From NCBI RefSeq assembly GCF_000226095.1, contig NC_016476.1, positions 2,046,001 to 2,110,000 of the forward strand: DNA of 64,000 bases, in the 5' to 3' direction. Under the pieces are notes generated by a model. It was not told where the DNA came from, ran no database searches, and worked only from the letters and a program-made list of their open reading frames with translations. This document shows positions 47,431-58,578 of this stretch, piece after piece. How positions within the stretch are numbered: the stretch's first letter is position 1; the number at the start of each line of letters is the position of its first letter. This stretch comes from Thermothelomyces thermophilus ATCC 42464. Its lineage: Eukaryota > Ascomycota > Sordariomycetes > Sordariales > Chaetomiaceae. Both the position numbers and the translations under genes were made by a program.

Positions 47431-47443
47431 ACTATATATTATA
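47431..47443. repeat. Target-site duplication of nested LINE, right copy
   Basis: ACTATATATTATA, matching 43,641-43,653. Immediately beyond it the copia sequence resumes (GATATCTATATA), collinear with the uninterrupted second element at about 58,815. Confidence 0.92.
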
Positions 47444-48169
47444 GATATCTATATACTATAGGTAAGTATTAATATATTTATTCCTAGCTATTATTAGTCT
47501 TATTATTTATTAATTGTTATAGTAGATATTCTAGGGTTCCCTAAGCTTAAGATCGATATCTATAAATAGCCTTTTAAGTACTATAGCCTCTCTTATTATA
47601 AAGGAGAACGTTAGAAGTTTTACTTTAATGCTTAATATTATAATAGTATCCTAGTACAATGCCTTCTATATAATAGGACCTCTAAATAGGAAGAAGATAT
47701 ATCCCTATGATAAATACTATATATCTAGATCATTTATATATAAAGCGTCTTTAGTAATTATAAGCATTAGACTTTCTAATACTTATTTACTTTTATATTA
47801 AATTAATAGGTAAGAGCTTATAAATAAATATTTTACTACTTATTATACCTCTAATAAATAGTCTAGTCCCAGGTTAGTTAGGTATTAAGAGAGTATTAAA
47901 TAGGTATATACGATATCTAGACGTAGTATAATTATATAGTATAGGATTAACCTAATAAGCTCTTAATACTCTTTAGTCTATATATTAGTAACGTTCCCTT
48001 TAAACCTCTTAAGTTCTTTATAGCTTAAGGGAGTTAGCTTATATATACTAGGTATATCTAGCCTATATCTTCTTACTATCTTTCTAATATATTAGTCGTA
48101 GACTAACTATATCTTATATATAGGTCGGTCTCGAATTACCTTAATACTAAGGAACCAACCGACATTACC

Positions 48170-48352
48170 CTATTTATAGATATTATATCGAGCTTTAATT
48201 CCTTCTATTATACGCTTAGCCGCTATAGCGTTACTTTTATAGAAGAAGACTAAGAAGTCGTTAATATAGAAGATTAGGATAACTCGTTTATTATAGCTTA
48301 AGAAGAGGTACTTCTCTTTACCTAATAGTTCTATACCTAGATCTAATGACAT
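48170..48352 (-). pseudogene. Copia reverse-transcriptase fragment still open
   Basis: The longest surviving open stretch of pol in element 1, 60 codons. It contains LIFYINDFLVFFYKSNAIAA, the palm of a copia reverse transcriptase. The family consensus is YVDD or YIDD; here the first aspartate codon is AAC, whereas element 2 keeps YIDD at about 59,629-59,640. The change is G to A in GAC, that is C to T on the other strand. Confidence 0.88.
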
Positions 48353-51300
48353 TTTATAGAACTCTTTATACTACAAGAGTAGCAAGTCTCTTAAGCTATA
48401 TAGAGCTCTTTGTAACTTTATATATTTCCCTAGCTACTTAAATCCTTTTAGTAATTCGTAGATAATAGGATTATCTTCCGGTCGTTTGGCATTAAGGAAC
48501 GCTTACGCTATATCGAACTACTTAACTTCTAAGTTAAAGTACGTAGCGATCGCTATTATTATATAGAATAATTATACTACTAGAGTGGCTATATACGTAC
48601 TTTCTACCGAGCTAATATCTTATAGATCTCCTTATATATAGATCCTTGCCCTATACCTCTCTAAGAAACCGTCCTTGTCAAACTTATACGCGAAGACCTA
48701 TTTCAATAAGATAGGTTACGCTTTTACCTGCTTATATAGTACGATCTTCTATATTCCCCTGCTTTCTAAGTTATATATTTTCTTATGAGCTACGTCTTTA
48801 AACTATTGTTTTAATAGGTAGTTATATAGGTCTTACTAGTTAGTAGGAATACAAGTAAGATCGTCGATATACTAATATAGCTTATTTAGGGCTACTCTAA
48901 GGTATATAGTATCCTTCTATTATATAGTAATAGTAAATATTATATATATTGTTCTTATATTCTAGTCCTCTAGGTAAGCTTCTTATTAATTGGGTAGGTA
49001 AGTCTTATAGAACTATTACTAGAGTTCCTTTATTATATAGATAAAGGAATAGTAATAATTAACTTTCTCTTTATTTTATAGCCTTTTACTTAATTAGATA
49101 AGGTCCCTAGGCTTGCGAGCCCTCCTCTTACCTCTGCTTTTCCTAGTAAGAGGTTATTAAATAGCTTCTCCTTTGCTTCTACCTTCTAGAAGATACGTTA
49201 GCTAATCTAGACTTTGCTTAACGCTTTACTCCTCTAGCCTAGCTAGGTACAATATATTAGTAGTACTATCCCTAGCTTCTAGCTCTTCTATTAACTTATT
49301 ATACGTATTAGATTCTTCTATAGAAGGTATTCCTCTATTAGATTTGATGGCTCCCTTACTCTCCCTAATGTTTAGTTAGCTAACTAGTAACTAGGAAGGC
49401 CTTGATTTAAACCTTCTTACTTCCTAGTAGATATCCCCTTTACTAGCTAGTATAAGGCAAGTTACTAAGGGCTTAGGCATATATTTAGGGGTTAAGAGTC
49501 CTTTAAAGCTCTCTATCTATTTGGTAAGTTTGTCTATTACTTATGTCTTTGCTATAGGAGTCTCTAGAACTAATTACTCGCTTATAGGCTATATATTAGA
49601 GAGCTCCTTTACCTTTAAGTCTTGACCTCATTAGAAAGGTTAGTCTACTACCGGACTTTCTTACGATAGAGGTAGCTAAGTTACTATAATAGAGTCTTCT
49701 ATTGGTTGTCGGGTCTATTATAACGCTTCCTAGAGAAAGTCGGTATCTTAGGAATCTTTGCTAAGATCGAATTAATTGACTTCCTAGCTTGCTACCACTA
49801 GTAATAACTCTATTAGCTACTCTTTACCTAGATAGTAGAAAGTCTTCCTATCGAAGTAAACGTTACAAGTTATAATAACCCTATCGAGCTTGGATATCTA
49901 AATACGATAGATATTAGATATGTAATATCCTACAAGATACCCTATTAGCCTATATAGTAGCACCTTAAAGTCCTTTATATGCTACTTAGCTTCCCTATCC
50001 TTATAGAGGATATATACTTAGTATCTATATATAAAGATACTATTCTAGTCTAGGTATAAGTCGCTAGTTAATATAATTATTAAGCTAGGTTCATACTAGC
50101 GAAAATACTATTTAAACTAGTTATAGAGTACTTCGTTAGGAGTTCTAAATAAGTAAGTATAGCTTAGGCTTATTATATATAAGTATACTACCGCTTATAT
50201 ACTTTCTAACTAGAGCTTTATGGACAGATTCATACTATTAAGTATCTTGATTAAGCGTAAGATTAGTTCTTACCCTACTTGCTCCACTAATCCGTTAGGC
50301 TTATAGGTATATAAAGGTAAGAGTTTAAGATCAATACCGCTTTCTATAGCCTAAGTCTAGTAATATATCGGTATATGCCTTACTAAACTAATTATTATAG
50401 TATTATTATTCTACTTGATCTTATAGATAGCAAGCCTATATTAGCATCTTACCTAGCTCTCGAAATTCTAGATGATTCCTATAATCTGGTCTAGTGACTT
50501 TATCGTTAAGAGGAAAGGGAAGAGCTTCCTATTATACTTATCAATAATTATAAGTAGCTATCGCGATCTATTAATCGCTTTAGAATAGTCGAACGGATCC
50601 TAGGCCACTTACTAGAATAGGTATATAGATTTCTACTTAGAGAGTATTTTTCTGAAGATAACCTTACTTATATAAGTATAAATGTAGCTCTTGTACTTAA
50701 TGTATACTATCCCCTTAATATAGACGTTTCTAGTATTATTAATAAGCGCTTTTAACGCTTCTAGTCTAAGGTAGCTAGCTCTTAAATGCTAAAGATCCTT
50801 AGTATCCTTTCTTATAATACGTAACGCTTACGTCTAGGACCTTTTACCGTACGTAGTAAACACATTCTATAAAAATATATAAACGTTTATAATACCTACT
50901 TTATTAATTAAGATATAGTCTAGGTAACTTAAGTAATAGAAAAGTAGCTTATATTTAAGGAAGGTAAGATTATACTTATATTCTAACTTACGAAGTATAA
51001 CGTCATTTTCTAGTATTCCGAAATATAGAGAGTAATCTAAGCTATAGTATCAAGTGCTTACCTTAAGTAATGGAGCTTCTAAGATAATATTAATATAAAA
51101 TCCTTTAATAATAGTAATATCCTTAAGCGTTAGGTTCCTGGTATATAGTCTATATAGTTTATTTAGAACGTTCTCGATTACTTAAGTGCCCCTCTTACTA
51201 ATAGGAAAGGTCGTCGTACCTGCTTTAATAAATTTAGGGTCTTCTACCTTAACGAACGTCCTAGGCAAAAGGAACTTCTTATTATTAACCAAGTAGGTCA

Positions 51301-52681
51301 CGCTATATAAGTCTAGTAAAGTACTTTCTAAAAGAGGATAACGCTATAGAGCGATTATACTAAACGCCTTATAGTAAGTTAAAAGCTTACTAAGTAGTTA
51401 AAGGCTAATAATTAATATATTAAGGGAACTAGGGTATCCTACCCTTGATTACCTAGAATAGGATAGCTTTCCTTACTAAGTAATAAGTTAACTTTTTAGT
51501 CTAGCCTACTTTAGCTCATTAAGCTCCTAGTAAATCCTCTTATACTCCTTTTCAGAAAGGTATAAGTATTACTTGTTACTATAGATAGCTTATTTAAGCG
51601 TATAGTAGTCTATTAGATCCTATAGATATCTTAGACACTTATAAGGATATCTTATATTATATTACCAAGTATATAAGTCTCTACCTCTCTCCTTATTACT
51701 TTTTTAAGCTATAAGAAGTGTTAATATATGAGTTATTAAGAAAATTCTATACTTCCGAAAAACTCTAGGTTATATATCGTTATTAATTAGGATTTTAGCT
51801 ATTATAAAAAAGGTACTAAGCTCCAGAAGTAATTATCCTATATTATTAGTAAGCTTGATTTCTATCCTCTTATTTACTACCTAGGTTAATAAGATATATA
51901 TAGTAATAGTATTAAAAAAATATAAAGTCCTTATATACCCTATACTTCTAGGATATTATATTAGATAGCTTACTTGAAAGTAATATTAAAGTTATAAATC
52001 TAGTACTATAGATCAACTCCTAAATGCTTAGCTATATTAAGACTAGCTATATATTATATAGCAACTATTATATAGAGCATTACAATAGATCGTATAAGTA
52101 TAGAGTAAAATGCCTAGATAATCCCCCTAATAAGGTTAATATCCTTCTTCCTATATACTTTTATAGCTTTATAAAGTTTAGGATCTATAGTATATACTAG
52201 CTAATATTATAGCTATCTTATCTACTTATTAACGTCCATAGTATATATAATATCTTTATAAAAGAAGTCTTATAATTATATAAATTTGGCTATAATAGCT
52301 ATATTAGAAGGTATCAAATCTATAGATATTAAGGGCAATAATCCTTCTAAAAGTTGCTCCTAGGAAGCTAGGATAAGGTTATCTCTAGCTTACTTACAGG
52401 TTAGGCACTACAGAACTTCTAGATCTAGCTTACGGTCACTGTTAGGGTTAACAAATCCCTATATACTAGCAAATTTAGCCTATAACTATAGTTTAATATA
52501 CTATAAGTTCTAGGAACTAGGCCCTATAAGGTATATAGAAGTCTCGACTAGGATCTCGGATATAATAGACGTGTTATCGAAAGCGTATTAAAGCAAGGTA
52601 AGAGAGTTCGTAATAGAAGAAGCTATTACTAATATTAAAGATACATCGGTAGAAGAGTAGTCAAGGCGCTAGGCTTATAAC

Positions 52682-52892
52682 TGCCAAACGTAGTGATAAG
52701 CTTCCGGGAGCGTTAAAAGCAGTCTATAGCAGGTGGCTATACGAAGGAAAAGAGTGCCTTATTAAACTATCTACAAAGGAGACAAAACGACTAATATTTA
52801 TAGACAAAGGAACTGGCCAATGCGTTGAACAGCCTCATATAGCTGTGGCAAACGCGTGGCTAATACGTTTGGAAGCTCTACAGCTTCCGACA
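52682..52892 (-). repeat. Copia LTR (right, 5' LTR of element 1)
   Basis: 211 bp starting TGCCAAACG and ending CTTCCGACA on the plus strand, followed by the target duplication GGACC. It retains more unmutated CpA sites than the left LTR. Confidence 0.93.
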
Positions 52893-52897
52893 GGACC

Positions 52898-53337
52898 AAA
52901 GCGCACCAGGTGTTCCTAGCGCCTCTTTAATCCATTACCAATCTCACCTCCAGGTCCGCCGGACCTATTATTTCTCAGACCGACCCGTTTTCCACACGGT
53001 TTCCACTGCTTTTCGGCAAGACGGCCATGGTAACTGAATATTCAAAACTCGGGCAATGTGAGCAGGAGCCAAAGGCCTCGAAAGAGGCAAGGCAGTGTAA
53101 CTTCGTTTGAAAGCCTCTACCTAAGAGGAATAACGGGCAGGCTAGAACGGTGAGCCTACATTATAGACAACTATATAAATTGATTGAATAGTAACTGGGT
53201 AACAGACTCCCGACCAGACTGATAAATTGTGTAGGTAGTAACTAACAGAGAGTTTGTTATTCTCGTGCTCTTCCAACATGAGCGACCACTTAAATTTCTA
53301 CAGTGGACCCAGGCCCCACTCTCCACAACACATATTA
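52898..53337. other. Gene-free flank of the island
   Basis: About 440 bp of normal base composition between the copia element and the SET-domain fragment. No gene is seen. Confidence 0.55.
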
Positions 53338-53437
53338 CATGAGAACAGCTGGAACTGGCCTTGGTGAGATTGAAGCGTCCACAAACCTCGAGGCACACAA
53401 GCATGAGCCTAAGGTAGCGTCTCAAACGCAGGTAGAT

Positions 53438-53585
53438 ATGGCCGGAGACGAAGGACCTAGTCCTGGGTTTGCCCAAGCCACCCGCGACTTTTTGAATTGG
53501 TTCCAGGCTCTGCCCGGAGCAACTTTTCACAACGAGTCTATCGCAATCGAGGACTTGAGAGGCCAAGGCCGAGGCCGAGGAATCA
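53438..53585 (+). pseudogene. First exon of a SET-domain lysine methyltransferase, rest missing
   Basis: From ATG at 53,438 the frame reads MAGDEGPSPGFAQ, then FLNWFQALPGATFH and IEDLRGQGRGRGI, ending at a GTGAGT donor. This is the start of fungal SET proteins related to ribosomal lysine methyltransferases, where LPGATFH and DLRxxGxGRGI open the SET domain. The frame is also open upstream to another ATG at 53,339. After the donor, a TG-rich acceptor-like site ends at 53,741, but the following sequence soon reaches stops, and none of the later SET motifs (such as NHSCxPN) occurs before 54,500. The exon itself is intact, so this looks like truncation rather than heavy RIP. Confidence 0.72.
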
Positions 53586-54498
53586 GTGAGTGGTCTTTTA
53601 AGAAGTTTTGTCATTTCTTTCTTTTCTTTTCCTTTTGTGCCTTTCTTTCCTTATCTTTTCGTTGCCTCATTGTTCATACCCCTTTCGGGTTAAGCCTGCC
53701 CGGCGGAATAAATTGTGTGTGCGTGTGTGTGTGTGTGTACAGTTATATCGTCTAGTAGAATAGAGCAGCAGCCTATCATTTATAAAGTAGTCACTGTACA
53801 AAGCCTCAAAAGACAATATACGTAGCTTTGGTAAAAGTCTCATGTCACTAGGTAGCTTTTCCTTCTCTGTTTATCCCTTACCCTGAGGAACTTATCCTTA
53901 TATTGACGTGCGTAACGTGTATGATAAGCGAATGTCACACGGAATCGCCCTGACATGTCTTCTCTCTTTCTCCTCATCTTCCTTTATAACGCAATATAAG
54001 TCACAAAAACGACGAGGCTCAGGTGCAATTAGCCCTCCTGGCAATGTAGAATGATCCGAATTTAAGCGCTCGAGCCGCGGGTAAGATCTATATCGCTAGT
54101 TTAGATCCCTATTATTATATTCTTTAGCGACTTCTTCTAGTTCGACCCTATTTGTCAGACTAGCCTCCTCTTACTAGAGCCTAAGGAGAACGGCAGATAG
54201 AGACAGGAGAGCTCGGCAAAGTACCTGGCAGTATATAAGCTGTTCCTCCAGTTTATAACTATTGTCATCCTTCGTGAACAGGTTCGTGCGGCCGGCTGTC
54301 TAAGGCTGCGGGGCTTCCTCTGGTGTGTATGTAACGGCGATCAGACCGAGCATGACTTCTAGCGGCTGTGCCACCGCCTCTATACCCTATCGTCTCGGAC
54401 CTCTTTTATAGATAGCCTTAGAGGCATCTCATTTGACGGCGTCTGGCCGGTCTAGGGGGGTGTTGTGAGCGGCCAATTGGCTCCACTACTCCAGACCA
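53586..54498. other. Degraded sequence between SET and NLR fragments
   Basis: No intact gene. Around 54,140-54,400 a plus-strand frame with a few stops includes REQVRAAGCLRLRGFLWCVC and RLCHRLYTLSSRTSF, perhaps a decayed N-terminal portion of the NLR whose P-loop follows, but I cannot assign it. Confidence 0.4.
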
Positions 54499-54711
54499 AT
54501 GCTACTGTATATGCCAAGACATGGTAGAACACACAAGATCCCGGAGTCCGCACCCACAGCAACACTTTGTCTTCCTAACACGCGTCGTGAGGTCCTGGCG
54601 CAGATCAGGAGATGGGCTGATGGAGACTGCGAGAGACGGATATATTGGCTCAAGGACATGCTTGGCACGGGCAAGTCCACGATCGCGCTGACGGTCGCCC
54701 GCGAGTACTAG
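54499..54711 (+). pseudogene. NACHT-type NLR fragment with P-loop
   Basis: The 70-codon frame carries CLPNTRREVLAQIRRWADGD, IYWLKDMLGTGKSTIALTVA and REY before a stop. The pattern (LPxTRxxLLxxIxxWADG, then FWLxGxxGTGKSTIARTVA) is the entry into the NACHT NTPase of a large fungal NLR clade, with Walker A GTGKST at 54,664-54,681. Everything downstream (Walker B, sensor, repeat domain) is missing, and 176 bp later a complete hydrolase gene begins. These receptors act in non-self recognition and programmed cell death in fungi. The fragment cannot be functional. Confidence 0.82.
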
Positions 54712-54886
54712 ACGTCTAGTGGGTCCTCCAACGCCTTTAAAGTTTTTCGCGCTCACAGCTTGAGTCACGTAACAAGGGCAACAAGCCTAATAACGCCCCT
54801 TTCACCACCTGGCACTTCATCCCCATCTTTCACGATATTTGACAATCTACCAGTTTCAGATTTGACAGCACCACTCAGCCCCGGAA

Positions 54887-55834
54887 ATGTCGAATCTACC
54901 AACACTCGTGCTTGTGCACGGCGCCTGGCACCGGGCGTCGTGCTTCAACCCCATCACCAGTCTCCTGCAAGAGAAACACGGGCTGAAATGCATATTGGTG
55001 TCGCTCCCTTCAACCTCAGGGAGCCCCGAGGCCACCTTCAAGGATGACATCGATGTGGTCCAAGAAGCAATAGCCAGCGAAACGAGCGCCGGGCGCGACG
55101 TGGTCGTCATTGCCCACTCGTACGGCGGCATGGTTGGCAGCAGCGCCATCAAGGGTTTCGCGAAGAAGACGGGCTCAGCCCCCGACGTCGCGGGGCACGT
55201 CATCGGCCTCATCCTCATCGCCTCCGGCTGCAACCTGCCGGGACTCTCCTTCATGGACCCCTTCTTTGGTCACCCGCCCCCCTCCTGGCGCGTCAACAAG
55301 GAGACGGGATACGCCGAGCTCGTCGTCTCGCCGCGCGAGCTGTTCTATCACGACGTGCCCGCAGACGAGGCCGAGTACTGGGTCTCCCAGCTCACCACCC
55401 AGAGTCTCAAGGCCCTGTTCGAGGGCGGGGAACACTCGTATGCCGGCTGGAAGGACGTGCCTGTGTGGTACATTGGCACCATCGAGGACCGCGGTCTGCC
55501 GGTCGTGGCTCAGCGCCTCGGCATAGGCATGGCGAGGGCAATGGGCGGCGTCATCGAGCACAGGGAGATGCAGACGAGCCACTCGCCCTTCTTGAGCCAA
55601 CCGAAGGAGACGGTGGGGATTATCCTGGAAGCGGTCGAGGCGTTTACCGGCAGGCCGGTCGAAGCCACGCCGACGAGCAGATCGCCACCCAAGGGGGTAA
55701 CGGTACCCGCCGTCAGGCTCTGGCAGCCTCTCACGTGGTATCGGTTTGGCCTGCCGCTGTCCTTTGGCCGCTTGATGGGTGGGGCCTTTCTCTTCTTTGG
55801 GTGGTGTAGGAAGGTGTTTGGCGGCTCCAAGTAG
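54887..55834 (+). CDS. Alpha/beta-hydrolase (esterase-like)
   Basis: One uninterrupted exon of 315 residues. LVLVHGAWHRASCF provides the oxyanion-hole HG motif, and VVVIAHSYGGMVGSS the nucleophile elbow with Ser78. A late QTSHSPFLSQPKE supplies the expected catalytic histidine. Size and motif spacing fit the fungal Abhydrolase_6 group of small esterases and related hydrolases. There is no signal peptide; the C-terminal region FGLPLSFGRLMGGAFLFFGW is hydrophobic and could bind membrane. The gene is G+C-rich, free of premature stops, and lies between two NLR remnants within a retrotransposon-bounded island, so it is either a surviving resident or a recent arrival. Substrate is unknown. Confidence 0.9.
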   Translation: MSNLPTLVLVHGAWHRASCFNPITSLLQEKHGLKCILVSLPSTSGSPEATFKDDIDVVQEAIASETSAGRDVVVIAHSYGGMVGSSAIKGFAKKTGSAPDVAGHVIGLILIASGCNLPGLSFMDPFFGHPPPSWRVNKETGYAELVVSPRELFYHDVPADEAEYWVSQLTTQSLKALFEGGEHSYAGWKDVPVWYIGTIEDRGLPVVAQRLGIGMARAMGGVIEHREMQTSHSPFLSQPKETVGIILEAVEAFTGRPVEATPTSRSPPKGVTVPAVRLWQPLTWYRFGLPLSFGRLMGGAFLFFGWCRKVFGGSK

Positions 55835-55904
55835 GCTTGCTTGGGGTTCCAGTTCTACGGCGCGTCTCATCTCTCTATTGTAGTTTTATTCCTGTCAAGC
55901 CGCC

Positions 55905-56240
55905 GACTCGCCTATCAACAGTGCTACCGCCGTGCTGCGCGCCCGTATCTATCTCCGCGTCCAGCAAGAGCCGTCTCTGGCTGCTCATGTGCGCAAGAGA
56001 TACGACCACGCAAGAGAGAAGCTGTTTCAGGACGCGAGTTCATGGTGGGCATTCTCGGAGATCCTCACAAGCATGCTCGAGGATCCGAACCTGGGGCACA
56101 CCTTCCTCGTCATTGACGCGCTCGACGAATGCGTCACAGACCTGCCTCTATTCCTGGATTACATCGTCGCCAAATCACCCGTGTTTTCGTGCGTCAAGTG
56201 GATTGTCTCAAGTCGCAATTGGCCGGATATCGAAAACTAG
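55905..56240 (+). pseudogene. NLR NTPase fragment with Walker B
   Basis: The frame from 55,905 reads DSPINSATAVLRARIYLRVQ, then HVRKRYDHA, FLVIDALDECVTDLPLFLDY (Walker B) and VKWIVSSRNWPDIE before a stop. In fungi the string INxATAVLRGLIYLL...VIDALDEC...KWIVSSRNWP marks the middle of a STAND NTPase clade whose P-loop is usually GxxGKGKTML. Both the P-loop and the repeat domain are absent. It therefore probably comes from a different NLR than the fragment at 54,499. It starts 70 bp after the hydrolase stop codon, on the same strand. Confidence 0.82.
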
Positions 56241-57345
56241 CTAAAGACATATCTTGGCAACGGAAAGTGGGAGGAGACCGGTTGCTGCGATGTTTCAGAA
56301 CAGACGGGACAGGCTGACGGGCGGTGGAGTTGCACCAGGTAGTGGAAACGCATCCAGGCTTGATGCGGATTGGGCTCCCAAGGTTCGCACGCTGGCGGCT
56401 AACCGAGACAGTAATGATACTACTATAAGATTGCTTGCAGGTACAGTACCTGAGGTACTGGGCAGACCTAACGAATACGAGCTTACACGCCGTGCCGACA
56501 GGTATAAATGCCTTCCTGAACAGGGCAACTGGGAAGGTAGAGCGGCACGGAGGCCTGGGTACACTAATCACCTACCTTACGGATTACACTGATTATGCTG
56601 TCCTGGGCATAGCTTCCCCTAATTAATAATTGAACGCTTTCCTTGTATGTACTAGTATGTGAGGTAGCTTAATTAGGTATGTTTAATTACACTGATAATA
56701 ACACCTGAAGTACCCAAGGTATTCAGGCAATCAATCACTTTCTATGATTATCACGTATCACCGCTCGCTGGCAGTTCAGGCCACCTACCCAGGCAATCTC
56801 GGATGTTGGAGGTAAACTTAAAGTGCGTATTAATTAATTAGCTTCTGCGTATTTAGAGCCATCTCCTTCCTGAGCATAATAAATGCGGCCTCTCGTCGAT
56901 TTGACCGTGTCCTTGAAAACTTTTCATCCGCTGTGGCTTGTACAAAGAAGAAGCGATTCCCTGGGCTTGACCTGTCGGTTGGTTACGAGGGAAAGGGCGT
57001 ATTAGCCACCTCTCCCCTTCACAACGGTTCAACGCATTACCCGCGCCAAGGCAAGCCACGCTTCAACCACGCTCCCCGTTTCGGCCTCGGTCTCCTTGCC
57101 GTGACCATTTCACGGGAGAGACCCCGACGACGGAATCAACGCCCGACCGCGTGACAGGTAATGCGAACTATTGATCGGCTCTCGAAGCAAAACGAGGACC
57201 TAAATCTTGGCTTCATGTCCCCCCCTGACGCGACCCTTCCCCGTCTTGCTGCTAAGGGACATCCGAGATGCCATCTCCGGGATAGGGTAGGCGCTGCTGT
57301 TCTCTGTTCCAACTTCTCTTCCGTCCAGCCCTCCCTTTGCCGGTT
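56241..57345. other. Gene-free region before the second copia element
   Basis: About 1.1 kb, AT-rich between 56,600 and 56,850 with repeated TTAATTA words. ORFs are short and without motifs. Confidence 0.55.
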
Positions 57346-57553
57346 GCCGAACGCAGTGGAAGCTCCGGGAGCGTTGAAAGCAGTCTGTAGTAGGTTGCTG
57401 TACGAAGGAGACAATGCCTTGTTGAACTATCTACAAAGGAGACAAAACGACTAATATTTATAGATAAAAGGAACTAGCCAATGCGTTAAATAGCCTTATA
57501 CAGCTGTGGTAAACGCGTGGCTAATACGTTTAGAAGCTCCACAGCTTCCGACA
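57346..57553 (-). repeat. Copia LTR of element 2
   Basis: 208 bp beginning TGCCGAACGC and ending CTTCCGACA, matching both LTRs of element 1. The 5 bp before it (CCGGT) would be its target duplication, but the opposite end lies outside the window or is lost. Confidence 0.9.
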
Positions 57554-58261
57554 CACCCCCTAGTTAAAGGCGATAGTCGTTTAACTACGCTTTGTAGTGA
57601 TACTGTTCTTGGTGTTATGTCCTTTGTCGCTCTTACCTCGATAGCTCCTTTAGGGGCCTGCCTTCCGTATTTGGAAGTCTAAAAGAGTCGAGTATAGTAG
57701 AGCGATTCCTTTAAAGCTATAGATTAAATATAGCTATTATAGTTATAGTAATAATAGTATTACTAGTTTTAATTGTAATAATAATAATAGGATGACGCTT
57801 CCTATGTTTGAATTAATGGATGACTTGTTAGGTACGCCTGCTACGAATACTATAACTACTAGTAGGTCGGCTCCTACTCCTATAATGCCTTGGAAGCGTA
57901 AGTGTATTAAAGCTTTTAAACTGTAAGTATTCTAATCGCGTTAAGATCGTTTAAGCTAACTAAATATAGCGATATTACTACTAGCGAGCTTTATAAGGTG
58001 CCCTATAGAATATATATATAGTCGGCTCTAGTAGGACGTTCTTTTGGCAAATGTTATAATTATTCTGGTGCTAACTCCTACTATTACTATTGTACCTATG
58101 ATTCCTATAGGTATAAGAAGATATATACTAATCGCCTATACGTCTAATAGCTTTTATAATGCTTATACTGACCATAATAGTAGTCTTACTTCTTATATTA
58201 GGTTAGTAAAGGATTTAATAAAGGCTTTACTAAATAGAGCTAAGGCTTTTATAAGTCCCTA

Positions 58262-58578
58262 GATCCTAAACCTCTACCCCTAATATATAGGCAACTTACT
58301 AATAGTTATATATAGGATCTTAAGAAGTTATATATAGTTCTTTAGAGTGACTTGAAACACGCTAGTATAGACGATACGGAAGAGTATAAGCTTGATAAGG
58401 CCGAACTCGTACGTTTTACAAAGATCGCCTACTCGGTATATAACATCTTCTACTAGTTAGGCAAGATCAAGGAGGCTCGTAATGCTTACGTTAGCGTATC
58501 TGATGACATATTGGGCGCTACATTATTGCCTAGCTAGGATAAAGGTAAGGGCAAGGCTATTGATCCTAGCAATAGCTA
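58262..58578 (+). pseudogene. Opposite-strand reading-frame relic inside copia element 2
   Basis: The counterpart of the frame at 43,100-43,419 and better preserved: DPKPLPLIYRQLTNSYI, DLKKLYIVL, SDLKHASIDDTEEYKLDKAE, LVRFTKIAYSVYNIFY, LGKIKEARNAYVSVSDDIL. Interruptions are TAG or TAA at positions consistent with lost CAG, CAA or TGG. One stop is TAG here and TAA in element 1 at the same codon, so the ancestor probably had Gln there. No family is recognised. Confidence 0.5.

Larger units (their letters stand above)
42184..52892 (-). mobile_element. Complete Ty1/copia-type retrotransposon, RIP-inactivated, with nested LINE
   Basis: The element is bounded by two 211-bp LTRs in direct orientation and flanked on both sides by GGACC (42,179-42,183 and 52,893-52,897). 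Read on the minus strand the LTRs begin TGTCGGAAGC and end CGGCA-like. Pol is on the minus strand: the integrase part (about 50,250-50,640) shows SGIDLKLLPLYTYKPNGLVE, with the catalytic glutamate region; the reverse transcriptase shows LIFYINDFLVFFYKSN at about 48,230-48,270, a copia YxDD box with the first Asp changed to Asn. Order (integrase before reverse transcriptase) is copia type. Numerous TAG/TAA stops break all frames, so it is non-autonomous. Without the inserted LINE and its duplicated target it would be about 6.9 kb. Confidence 0.93.

Noticed and set aside
42395-52681. Centromeric or large structural AT-rich domain
   Set aside because: The AT-rich blocks are explained by RIP-mutated retroelements with definable ends; nothing in the sequence specifically indicates a centromere.
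54499-56240. A hydrolase-NACHT fusion receptor, or a single NLR split by the hydrolase gene
   Set aside because: The hydrolase is a complete stand-alone esterase-type protein with its own start and stop, not the SesB-type effector domain found fused to fungal NLRs. The two flanking fragments show motifs of different NACHT clades, and neither continues in frame into the hydrolase.
57136-57454. Short ORFs running into the second copia LTR
   Set aside because: They end inside the LTR and share no similarity with each other or with the equivalent flank of element 1.
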